Shown here: in pieces, positions 1 through 5,482 of the stretch | How the letters are laid out: every line of letters begins with the position of its first letter | Position numbering within the stretch: position 1 is the stretch's first letter | Origin: Pseudomonadota bacterium | GTDB lineage: Bacteria > Desulfobacterota > Desulfobacteria > Desulfobacterales > Desulfosarcinaceae | Assembly: GCA_023435265.1 (NCBI GenBank) | Contig: JAEYRZ010000045.1 | Coordinates: 1 to 8,077 of the forward strand | Length of the DNA stretch: 8,077 nucleotides | Direction: 5' to 3' | Made by a program: the position numbers and the translations under genes | Notes under the pieces: generated by a model | Seen by the model: only the letters and a program-made list of their open reading frames with translations | Databases searched by the model: none | Told to the model about the DNA's origin: nothing

Positions 1-632
1 TCGCGACGGCCGAAGAGGCCCTGAAAATTCATCCCGACGTCTTCGTGGAATACACCCGGCCGGAAGCAGCCCGAGATCATGCTGTGGCGGCCCTGCGCAG
101 CGGGGCCCACGTGGTGATCGGCACGTCGGGGCTGGGCGCCGAGGATTATGCAGCGATCGATGCGGTCGCCCGGGACGTCCGGCGCGGCGTTCTGGCCGCG
201 GGGAATTTCGCATTGACCGTAGTGCTGCTGCAGAAATTTGCGGAGATGGCTGCCAAATATATTCCCAATTGGGAAATCATCGATTACGCCCACGCTGGCA
301 AACCGGATGCCCCAAGCGGTACGGCCCGCGAGTTGGCCGACCGGCTTTCCAAAATACGGCAGCCGGAACTCGAGATCCCCATCGAAGAAATTGTCGGCGA
401 AAAGGAAAGCCGCGGCGCGCGGCTGCAGGGGACGCAGGTTCACTCGGTACGCCTTCCGGGCTATGTCATTTCGATCGATGCCATTTTCGGAATGCCGGAC
501 TAGAAACTGATTTTGCGCCATGAGGCGGGGTCGAGCGCGGCGCCTTACGTCGCAGGCGCGCTCCTGGCGATCCGCAAGGTCGGAACGCTGGTCGGCGTTC
601 ATCGCGGACTCGACAGCGTCATGGAATTCTAG
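1..632 (+). CDS. dapB: 4-hydroxy-tetrahydrodipicolinate reductase, 5'-truncated by the window edge, with an in-frame TAG
   Basis: DapB reduces 4-hydroxy-tetrahydrodipicolinate with NAD(P)H in the cytoplasm, a step of diaminopimelate and lysine synthesis. The frame is open from base 3. The N-terminal Rossmann nucleotide-binding start (about 60 residues) lies outside the window. Visible are the end of the nucleotide-binding domain (VVIGTSGL), the signature KPDAPSGTA (around 300-325), and HSVRLPG. A TAG at 501-503 interrupts the frame, which then continues without a shift through KLILRHEAGSS and GALLAIRKVG, both typical DapB C-terminal segments, to TAG at 630-632. With read-through the visible part is 209 residues, giving a normal total near 270. 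Truncation at 501 would remove 42 conserved residues. The first His of the usual HH active-site pair is Ala here (YAHAGK), as I recall for one DapB subgroup, so a DapB-like paralogue is possible. Family assignment is strong; the meaning of the internal TAG is inferred. Confidence 0.88.
501..503 (+). other. In-frame TAG codon inside dapB
   Basis: The codon order is GGA ATG CCG GAC TAG AAA CTG ATT. Forty-two family-typical codons follow in the same frame. DapB proteins usually have Glu or Gln here (compare GERL in E. coli DapB). Candidate explanations are pyrrolysine or suppressor read-through, a CAG- or GAG-to-TAG nonsense mutation, or a base error. Confidence 0.85.
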
Positions 633-706
633 GCGCGTTCGGTCAGGGCGGCCTCGACCCGCGGGCCGAACGCTCTTACCGGACGGTGATCGTGCAAAGA
701 GCACGT

Positions 707-1180
707 ATGAACATCTTCATTGCCTCGGCCGATCCGACGGATGCCGCCGAGATTCTGGCCCTGCAGAAAAGCGCCTACCGGAGCGAAGCCCGGCTGAACG
801 ACGACTGGACGATCCCGCCGCTCCTCCAGACACTGTCCGAAATCGAGGCCGAATTCGCCTCCAAGGTGTTCCTCAAGGCGGTGCATGAAGGCCGGATCGT
901 CGGTTCGGTGAGGGCCGCGATCGATTCGGGAACCTGCCACATCGGCCGGCTCATCGCGCACCCCGAGTTCCAGGGAAAGGGGATCGGGACCCGGTTGCTG
1001 GCGCAGATCGAAAAAGCTTTTCCCGGCGCGCGGCGCTTCGAACTGTTTACCGGGACCCTGAGTGCCGCCAACATCCGTTTCTACGAGAAGCGGGGCTACC
1101 GCGCCTGCCGCGAAGCGGTGCTGACGTCCAGGGTGCGCATCGTGTTCTTGGAAAAAAGAGCCGGTGAACCGCCGGCGTAG
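707..1180 (+). CDS. GNAT-family N-acetyltransferase
   Basis: This is a 157-residue cytoplasmic GNAT protein that would transfer an acetyl group from acetyl-CoA to an amine; the substrate cannot be told from sequence. The acetyl-CoA pyrophosphate loop (motif A) is clear: RLIAHPEFQGKGIGTRLL, with the QGKGIG turn, at about residues 84-101. Motif B follows as AANIRFYEKRGYRA near residues 119-132. The length is normal for a single-domain GNAT. I prefer the ATG at 707, with AAAGAG about 8 bases upstream; an in-frame GTG at 686 would add seven residues but has no better ribosome site. It starts 74 bp after dapB on the same strand, so co-transcription is possible. It ends in TAG; reading past that would add 26 non-family residues to a TGA at 1259 and run into the convergent gene, so the TAG probably terminates here. 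Confidence 0.85.
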   Translation: MNIFIASADPTDAAEILALQKSAYRSEARLNDDWTIPPLLQTLSEIEAEFASKVFLKAVHEGRIVGSVRAAIDSGTCHIGRLIAHPEFQGKGIGTRLLAQIEKAFPGARRFELFTGTLSAANIRFYEKRGYRACREAVLTSRVRIVFLEKRAGEPPA

Positions 1181-1235
1181 TTCAACCCGGCCCCCTTCGA
1201 ATGCGGTCCGGCGGCAGGCGGAAAGCGCCCGAAGG

Positions 1236-1637
1236 TCAGCGCTCGCCGGGGACGAGGGTGATGGTCAGCGGCACGACATGCAGTTTGCGGCTGATCTCCC
1301 GAGTCGCCGCAAGCTTCCACGCCCCGCAGCTCCGATTTCCGTCGAGCAGCCCGCCGATTTTGCGGACCACGCCGTCGAGGTCGATAACCGGATGGCGGCT
1401 GAGAACGGCCGGAAGGCCGTAGGTCAAATTACAGGCCAGGCACTTTCCAGGCCGCTGGTGCAGTTCCAGGTTGAACTGCAGCGCATCGTCGCGGCAGCCT
1501 TCATACGCGAGGCGGATGTCGTAGGCGCCCTCGGAGGCATCGCCCAGCAGGGCTTCGAAAAACTGGTCGGCGCGCTGCAAGGGGAAAATCCGGTCGAGCG
1601 CCGGTCGGGTGAATATTCGATCGTAGTCGGGCGTCAT
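1236..1637 (-). CDS. Small CLACN-motif protein (family often misnamed 'pancreas/duodenum homeobox protein 1')
   Basis: This is a conserved 133-residue protein of unknown function. It has no signal peptide or membrane span and is probably cytoplasmic. It opens with MTPDYDRIFT, contains LGDASEGAYDI near residues 31-41, and has a well-marked core RPGKCLACNLTYGLP (residues 62-76) with C66 and C69, plus a third Cys at 104, so metal binding is possible. From memory, this resembles a deltaproteobacterial family carrying a misleading homeobox name; there is no homeodomain. The start is chosen at 1637, with GGA seven bases upstream; an ATG at 1649 would add four residues and has no visible ribosome site. 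It is the last gene of a minus-strand cluster, 79 bp after the RlmI-like gene, and ends in TGA. Confidence 0.75.
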   Translation of the reverse strand: MTPDYDRIFTRPALDRIFPLQRADQFFEALLGDASEGAYDIRLAYEGCRDDALQFNLELHQRPGKCLACNLTYGLPAVLSRHPVIDLDGVVRKIGGLLDGNRSCGAWKLAATREISRKLHVVPLTITLVPGER

Positions 1638-1716
1638 CTTTTCATCCATCGGGTCAGTGGTCGAACGCCAGTTCGTCCACGTATGCGATCCCACATACTG
1701 AAACCGCTCCGCCTTG

Positions 1717-2919
1717 TCAATCGACACCGCAGATCAGGCCCTTCAAGTAGCGTCCTTCCGGGAAATGAAGGCCCACCGGATGGTCGGCGGCCTGGGAAAG
1801 GTAGGCCAGGATGCGCACGCTGCGCCGGGCATCGGCGGCCGCGTCGGATACGATTTTCTGAAACAGGGCCGGTTCCACGAGCCCGGAGCAGGAGAAGGTG
1901 AACAGAATTCCGCCGGGCTGCAGCAGCTTGAAAGCCAGCAGATTGATATCCTTGTATCCGCGGCAGCCGCGGGTCAGCTGCGCGGCGGCGGCCACGAATT
2001 TGGGCGGGTCGAGCACGATCAGGTCGAACCGACGGCCGCCGTCGCGACAGCGGCGCAGCCAGTCGAAGGCATTGGCAGCCACGAATTCGACGTGACCGGC
2101 ATCCTGGCCGTTGAGCGCGTGATTGTGGCGCGCCAGTTCCAGCATGGCCTCGGACGCATCGAGATGAGTGACGTGGCGGGCACCCGACTGCAGCGCCCAG
2201 ATCCCGAAGGCGCCGCTGTAGCTGAAGCAGTTCAGGATGCGGGCACCGGGCGCATAGGCGGCAATGCGGGCCTGGTTTTCGCGCTGGTCGAGATAGAGAC
2301 CGGTCTTGTGGCCGCTGACGATGTCCACCGCCAGCGCGAGTGGGCCGATGCGGATGTCGATGAATTGCGGCGGCGCATCCCCCCACAGCACTCCGCTGCT
2401 TTCGGCAAGCCCCTCCTTGGCGCGCACGTCGCTGTCCGAGCGCTCGTAGATGCCGCGGACCGGCAGGAGCCCGCGCAATTGGTCGACGATGCAGGTTTTC
2501 CAGTGTTCGGCGCCCGCCGACAGAAACTGACAGACCAGGAAATCGGCGTAGCGGTCGACGATCAAACCCGGCAGGCTGTCCGATTCGGCATTCACCAGGC
2601 GCAATGCGGCACAGGGCTCGGGCAGCGGCAGGCGCGCGCGCCAGCGCACCGCCTCGCAAAGCCGCCGCTGGAAGAATTCCGCGTCGATGCGCGTTTCCGA
2701 ATCGAAGGACCACACACGCGCACGGATCTGGGAATGGGGCGAATACGCGGCCCAGGCCAGCCATTGACCGCCGGCCGCATGAACGGCCACGGTGGCGCCG
2801 GCCCCGGCATCGCCTTCGATGGCGCGCACGGCGCCCGAGAATATCCATGGATGAAACCGCGCCAATGATTTTTCAGCCTTTGCCGAGACGATGACTTTGG
2901 CTGTTGAATGATGGGGCAT
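1717..2919 (-). CDS. rlmI: Class I SAM-dependent rRNA (cytosine-C5) methyltransferase, RlmI-like
   Basis: A 400-residue protein, the same size as E. coli RlmI (396), which methylates C5 of cytosine 1962 in 23S rRNA using S-adenosylmethionine. An N-terminal PUA-like RNA-binding domain spans about residues 5-80. The linker carries the family signature GHKTGLYLDQR (203-213). The Rossmann methyltransferase domain shows motif I NCFSYSGAFG (230-239), DPPKF (304-308) and TFSCS (341-345), where C344 is the expected catalytic cysteine, and ends with the RlmI-like DHP and YLKGL segments. The ATG at 2919 has a GAGGAG ribosome site five bases upstream. The frame stays open further upstream, but that part overlaps the CPBP gene and is a GC-rich shadow. 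It lies 13 bp after the CPBP gene, so the two are probably one operon. The exact target base is inferred from family. Confidence 0.9.
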   Translation of the reverse strand: MPHHSTAKVIVSAKAEKSLARFHPWIFSGAVRAIEGDAGAGATVAVHAAGGQWLAWAAYSPHSQIRARVWSFDSETRIDAEFFQRRLCEAVRWRARLPLPEPCAALRLVNAESDSLPGLIVDRYADFLVCQFLSAGAEHWKTCIVDQLRGLLPVRGIYERSDSDVRAKEGLAESSGVLWGDAPPQFIDIRIGPLALAVDIVSGHKTGLYLDQRENQARIAAYAPGARILNCFSYSGAFGIWALQSGARHVTHLDASEAMLELARHNHALNGQDAGHVEFVAANAFDWLRRCRDGGRRFDLIVLDPPKFVAAAAQLTRGCRGYKDINLLAFKLLQPGGILFTFSCSGLVEPALFQKIVSDAAADARRSVRILAYLSQAADHPVGLHFPEGRYLKGLICGVD

Positions 2920-2932
2920 CCGCGCTCCTCTT

Positions 2933-3688
2933 TCACGGTGTCTGCATGCGGGCCGCCTGGAGCGTGGCCAGCAGGTTGCACTGCATGTGCAGGATGACGG
3001 GCAGCCAGAGCGACCCGCCGTGCACCCGTGCGGCGCCGAACACCAGCCCCAGCCCGAAAATCCAGATAATTTCGTACCAGCCGTACTGCAAATGCACGCC
3101 GGCCCACACGGCCGAGATCGCGACGGCCGCAACGGCGGTGCGCAAGGGGGTTTTGCGGAATCCGGCGAGCAGAAAACCGCGGAACAAGAGTTCCTCGAAC
3201 AAAGGGGCCCCCACGCCGATGGCGATCCAGAACAGGAGCGGCCAAACCGATGTCGCATAGGCCTCGATGATGAAGTCGGGAACCTGAGGCCGGCCGGTCC
3301 AATACGATACGGCATCCATGGCGACCAGATAGACCAGGGTCGATCCCGTCCAGAACACCAGGACCCGCCAGGCGAACCGATTCAGGCCCAGGTAGCCGCG
3401 CACCCGCACCCAATCGAGGCGCCGGGGGGGGCGCAGCCCGACCGCCAGCCAGATGGCCGCGGCGCCGGCAAGGGCGCCGATCATGCCGTCAATGCTGACC
3501 GCCAGGCCGAGGGGAAGGGCGGCGAACCGGCCGGGATCCGGCCCGGAGGCCCACAGACCGCTCACGAGAATCTCCAGCCCGATTTGGGCCAGCAAGGTTG
3601 AGACCGCGATCAGAATGCCGATAATGACGGTGGCGATCGGCCCCCAGGGACGCGGTTCGTGAGCGGGTGGTGTTTGGGAGTCGTTCAT
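2933..3688 (-). CDS. CPBP-family intramembrane metalloprotease (Abi/CAAX-protease-like)
   Basis: A 251-residue inner-membrane protein with several hydrophobic spans (about 16-43, 60-84, 107-126, 146-163, 184-200, 206-222). The three motifs of the CPBP/Rce1 family are present: EELLFR (165-170) with the paired glutamates and arginine, the motif-2 histidine in AVWAGVH (H199), and HMQCN (H234, N238) in the last span. These are the residues expected to bind metal and water in the glutamate-dependent intramembrane protease fold. Bacterial members act in prenyl-protein-like processing, bacteriocin immunity or membrane-protein turnover, and the substrate cannot be predicted here. The start is the ATG at 3688, with a weak GAG five bases upstream. 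It is first in a minus-strand cluster with the RlmI-like gene, 13 bp apart, and ends in TGA. Confidence 0.87.
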   Translation of the reverse strand: MNDSQTPPAHEPRPWGPIATVIIGILIAVSTLLAQIGLEILVSGLWASGPDPGRFAALPLGLAVSIDGMIGALAGAAAIWLAVGLRPPRRLDWVRVRGYLGLNRFAWRVLVFWTGSTLVYLVAMDAVSYWTGRPQVPDFIIEAYATSVWPLLFWIAIGVGAPLFEELLFRGFLLAGFRKTPLRTAVAAVAISAVWAGVHLQYGWYEIIWIFGLGLVFGAARVHGGSLWLPVILHMQCNLLATLQAARMQTP

Positions 3689-3746
3689 GGGTCTCGTATT
3701 TTCGGGTGATCGAAGCCGCCGGCGCAAAGGGCAACCGCAGGCCTGT

Positions 3747-3775
3747 GATTTAGCAAAGTGAGCGCCCGCGGACAA
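3747..3775 (-). promoter_or_regulatory. Predicted sigma70-type promoter for the CPBP-rlmI cluster
   Basis: On the minus strand, TTGTCC (3770-3775) and TAAATC (3747-3752) are separated by 17 bp. The -10 box is preceded by TGC, an extended -10 feature. Initiation near 3740 would leave a leader of about 50 nt. Both boxes are imperfect, so this is a prediction only. Confidence 0.35.
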
Positions 3776-3802
3776 GCCGTATACGGCGTCGCCCGGAAAG
3801 GC

Positions 3803-3831
3803 TTCATATTTAATTCAAAGGCTGGTATATA
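3803..3831 (+). promoter_or_regulatory. Predicted sigma70-type promoter for the J-domain gene
   Basis: TTCATA (3803-3808), a 17-bp spacer, then TATATA (3826-3831) preceded by TGG as an extended -10. It lies back to back with the predicted minus-strand promoter and sits in the AT-richest part of the intergenic region. The leader to the ATG at 3958 would be about 120 nt. Confidence 0.42.
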
Positions 3832-3957
3832 AGGCGGACTTTTGATCCCCGCCGCACGTCGATGGGTCTGAGCCGAATATCGAGAAGCCGCTTTCGCCGC
3901 ACCGTCGGTGCTCGCAACGGGACTCACACAATAACAAAAAGGAGTCGATTTCGCTCT

Positions 3958-4746
3958 ATGATGCCGCTCGTTAAGCGGCATCCGGTGATTATTGATATTG
4001 TTATGCCGGAATACGCTTATTCATATCTGCCTTCGCGCACCGTCAAGCCGCCGCGCCTCTGCCTTGCCTGCGGCCATGCGCTGCCGCCGCGCCACCGCCG
4101 CTACTGCACCATGGTCTGCAGGCAGACGCTGCTGGCCTCCCTGAACCGGCGGGCCGGTCTTCTGCGGGCACTCAACACACGTTATGCAACGTTCTATTTC
4201 ACAGACCACGTGATCATCATGGATCTGCTGCTCTATGATGCCGAACACATTTACAGCTATATGCTGCCCCGTTCGTTCGGCAAAAAGCCGGTGGAGGATT
4301 TCTGCGAACTTTCCAACCATCTGGGGTCGGCCTGGTGGAATGAACGCAACCGCACCAAGAAGCGCTATCTCGCTTCGCGGCACGTCCTGGAACAGGCCAA
4401 TCGCCTCAGTGCCGGCAAGGAGCGCGTGATCCCGATCGAGCTTGCGGTACCCTCGGTGAGCGCGGTCAACCTGGTCAGCCTCGAACTGTGCTCCAGCGAT
4501 CTTTCCACCCTCGATCTCGAAGCCCGTATCAAACGCGCCTACCGAAGGCTGGTCAAGAAGCACCACCCGGATATCGGCGGTCAGACCCAGGCCTTCCTGA
4601 AGATTCAGGAGGCTTACGAAAGCCTGCTGCATTGGGCCAAGCACCCCACCTTCATGCGGCGGCGGGGTTTTCCGGACAAATGGCTTTACGAAGGCGCGGC
4701 GGACCGCTGGATCCAGCCCATCGTGACCCGCTCCAACCGCTCCTGA
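3958..4746 (+). CDS. J-domain protein with an N-terminal four-cysteine zinc-binding motif
   Basis: A 262-residue, probably cytoplasmic protein. Near the N-terminus is CLAC-x11-CTMVC (C35, C38, C50, C54), a likely zinc site embedded in a basic stretch. The middle (about 60-180) is a conserved-looking region rich in Tyr and Trp that I cannot name. The C-terminal 182-228 is a J domain: AYRRLVKKHHPDIGG with the HPD triad at 203-205 that stimulates DnaK-type chaperones, followed by the helix FLKIQEAYESLL. The tail holds RRGFPDKWLYEG. This is not DnaJ itself, since it lacks the Gly/Phe and central zinc regions. The start is uncertain: ATG 3958 has AAGGAG 13 bases upstream, which is too far to be ideal. 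ATG 4003, giving MPEYAYSYLP as the N-terminus, is a serious alternative, and ATG 3862 is less likely. Its substrate is unknown. Confidence 0.8.
   Translation: MMPLVKRHPVIIDIVMPEYAYSYLPSRTVKPPRLCLACGHALPPRHRRYCTMVCRQTLLASLNRRAGLLRALNTRYATFYFTDHVIIMDLLLYDAEHIYSYMLPRSFGKKPVEDFCELSNHLGSAWWNERNRTKKRYLASRHVLEQANRLSAGKERVIPIELAVPSVSAVNLVSLELCSSDLSTLDLEARIKRAYRRLVKKHHPDIGGQTQAFLKIQEAYESLLHWAKHPTFMRRRGFPDKWLYEGAADRWIQPIVTRSNRS
3960..3982 (+). repeat. Perfect 9-bp hairpin at the J-domain gene start
   Basis: GATGCCGCT (3960-3968) pairs with AGCGGCATC (3974-3982) around the loop CGTTA. It covers the ATG at 3961 and lies 20 bases before the alternative ATG at 4003. If 4003 is the true start this is a leader hairpin; if 3958 is true it could mask the start. 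It is followed by AT-rich sequence but no T-run. Confidence 0.5.
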
Positions 4747-4803
4747 ATCCTGCCAACCGGGAATTTGGGGCCGGCTCGAAGCTCTCAGCACCTGCAAAAA
4801 AGG

Positions 4804-4836
4804 AAACGACCGAGCGCAAGGTACGCTCGGCCGTTT
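4804..4836. terminator. Candidate bidirectional terminator hairpin after the J-domain gene
   Basis: AAACGACCGAGCG (4804-4816) pairs with CGCTCGGCCGTTT (4824-4836), 12 of 13 positions, around a 7-base loop. On the plus strand only TTT follows. On the minus strand CC and then a run of six T (4795-4800) follow, so termination looks stronger for a leftward transcript. Confidence 0.5.
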
Positions 4837-4849
4837 AGGAGGAGAACAG

Positions 4850-4876
4850 ATGAAAAAATTATTGGTTTGGCGGTAA
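4850..4876 (+). pseudogene. Short reading frame with a near-consensus ribosome site; possible broken signal-peptide gene or leader peptide
   Basis: AGGAGGAG (4837-4844) lies five bases before an ATG that encodes only MKKLLVWR and then TAA. It is the strongest Shine-Dalgarno-like site in the window. If one base is supplied after codon 5 the frame reads MKKLLVLAVIGIC and continues to TAA at 4936-4938, which looks like the start of an exported or lipoprotein precursor. It may be a frameshifted remnant or a genuine tiny leader. The SD begins directly after the 4804-4836 hairpin. Function unknown. Confidence 0.3.
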
Positions 4877-4905
4877 TAGGCATCTGCAAGTCTTTTGCCA
4901 AACCC
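4854..4905 (-). terminator. Candidate minus-strand terminator
   Basis: Read leftward, GGTTTGGC (plus 4898-4905) pairs perfectly with GCCAAACC (plus 4864-4871), followed by AATAA and then a run of six T (4854-4859 on the plus strand is AAAAAA). The loop is 26 nt, longer than usual, so this is tentative. No annotated minus-strand gene lies to the right, so if real it would end an unannotated transcript. Confidence 0.3.
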
Positions 4906-5094
4906 CACCGAAATTTTTCACAAGCCTCATCAAAATAAAATATCCAATAAAAATGGCCAGTTAAATGTTCGCGGCGGTCTGGGCGCATACCGCGAAATAG
5001 GCTGTTGCGGGCCCGCCGGAGTTCATTCCCATAAACCCCCGAAAAGAAATGATCGTGCATTGTTTTGATTTTATTTTGAATATTATTATTGGCG

Positions 5095-5120
5095 GGTCGG
5101 TTCAAATTTTTAAACCGACC
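5095..5120. repeat. Perfect 8-bp inverted repeat with an AT-rich loop
   Basis: GGTCGGTT (5095-5102) and AACCGACC (5113-5120) flank a 10-base AT-rich loop. It could be an operator-like dyad or an RNA hairpin. There is no T-run directly after it on either strand, so I do not call it a terminator. Confidence 0.45.
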
Positions 5121-5172
5121 GGGGCCCGTAAATTTAGATAACGGATAGTCAAATGAAATTATTTATAATAGA

Positions 5173-5324
5173 GCGGTTTTCGATCTTGAACGCCTGCCCG
5201 CGGCTGTGCTGCGGGTCGATCGATGCGCGGCGCACTGGTTCTCGATTCCTTCGGAATGGACGAGTGGGGCGTCGAACTCGGCCTTATCACCGAGAAGGTG
5301 GCAGCTCATTTGCATGCACGATTG
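5173..5324 (+). pseudogene. Possible coding remnant with a frame change
   Basis: From 5173 the frame reads AVFDLERLPAAVLRVDR in GC-rich codons. From 5223 a different frame reads MRGALVLDSFGMDEWGVELG and on through HLHARL to a TAG at 5325-5327. The two pieces together look more like protein than the surrounding sequence, as if one gene suffered a small indel near 5220. A compact hairpin (5197-5204 with 5208-5215, loop TGT) lies just before the frame change. I recognise no family, and past the TAG the frame runs 51 codons to TAA at 5481 without obvious protein character. It is weakly supported and could be chance. Confidence 0.2.
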
Positions 5325-5376
5325 TAGCGTTGTTCAGGAAAACCAACGCGGGCGCTTGATCAATCCATTAATTTTT

Positions 5377-5405
5377 TTGACTTTTCCGGGTGCCGACGAT
5401 ATAGG
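5377..5405 (+). promoter_or_regulatory. Predicted sigma70-type promoter for the response regulator gene
   Basis: TTGACT (5377-5382), exactly 17 bp, then TATAGG (5400-5405). Initiation near 5411 gives a leader of about 70 nt before the ATG at 5483. It is the best promoter match in the window. A run of seven T ends in the -35 box. Confidence 0.55.
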
Positions 5406-5482
5406 CTGAAGAGATCGGTGCGCACGCTTCGGCGCAGAAGCGGCCTGCTGGTACCCAATTTGGCACCGTGGACGGAACGATA

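Larger units (their letters stand above)
4747..5482. other. Long gene-poor, hairpin-rich, partly AT-rich interval
   Basis: No convincing full gene is visible in these 736 bases. The part from about 4850 to 5175 is clearly richer in A and T than the flanks, yet contains GC-rich inverted repeats: 4804-4836, 4864-4905, 4968-4996, the palindrome GCGGGCCCGC at 5007-5016, and 5095-5120. The part from about 5173 to 5330 returns to GC-rich composition and reads like a broken coding piece. A promoter for the response regulator lies at the end. The composition suggests an inserted or decayed element, which is inferred. Confidence 0.6.

Noticed and set aside
501..632. The dapB fragment after the TAG as a separate gene, or selenocysteine insertion
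   Set aside because: There is no start codon with a ribosome site producing this frame after the TAG, and selenocysteine uses TGA, not TAG.
1634..2848. Long minus-strand frame of 404 codons overlapping the RlmI-like gene
   Set aside because: It is an alternative frame of the same strand with an Arg-rich, motif-free translation; the RlmI frame carries the catalytic motifs and the ribosome site.
1714..2868. Long plus-strand open frame opposite the RlmI-like gene
   Set aside because: It lies antisense to a gene with all family motifs. Its translation is low-complexity Gly, Ala, Arg and Gln without motifs, as expected for a GC-rich shadow.
2920..3315. N-terminal extension of the RlmI-like frame
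   Set aside because: It overlaps the CPBP coding region in another frame, and the GAGGAG ribosome site fixes the start at 2919.
4021..4908. Minus-strand frame of 295 codons opposite the J-domain gene
   Set aside because: Its translation shows no recognisable family, while the plus strand shows a Cys4 motif and a J domain with HPD.
4785..5105. Minus-strand frame of 106 codons in the AT-rich gap
   Set aside because: It runs through two terminator-like hairpins, lacks a clear ribosome site and has no known motif. I cannot exclude a short real product and note the possible transcript under findings.
5164..5169. Perfect TATAAT as a promoter
   Set aside because: No acceptable -35 box lies 15-19 bp upstream on the plus strand, and the site lies in AT-rich sequence where such hexamers arise by chance.
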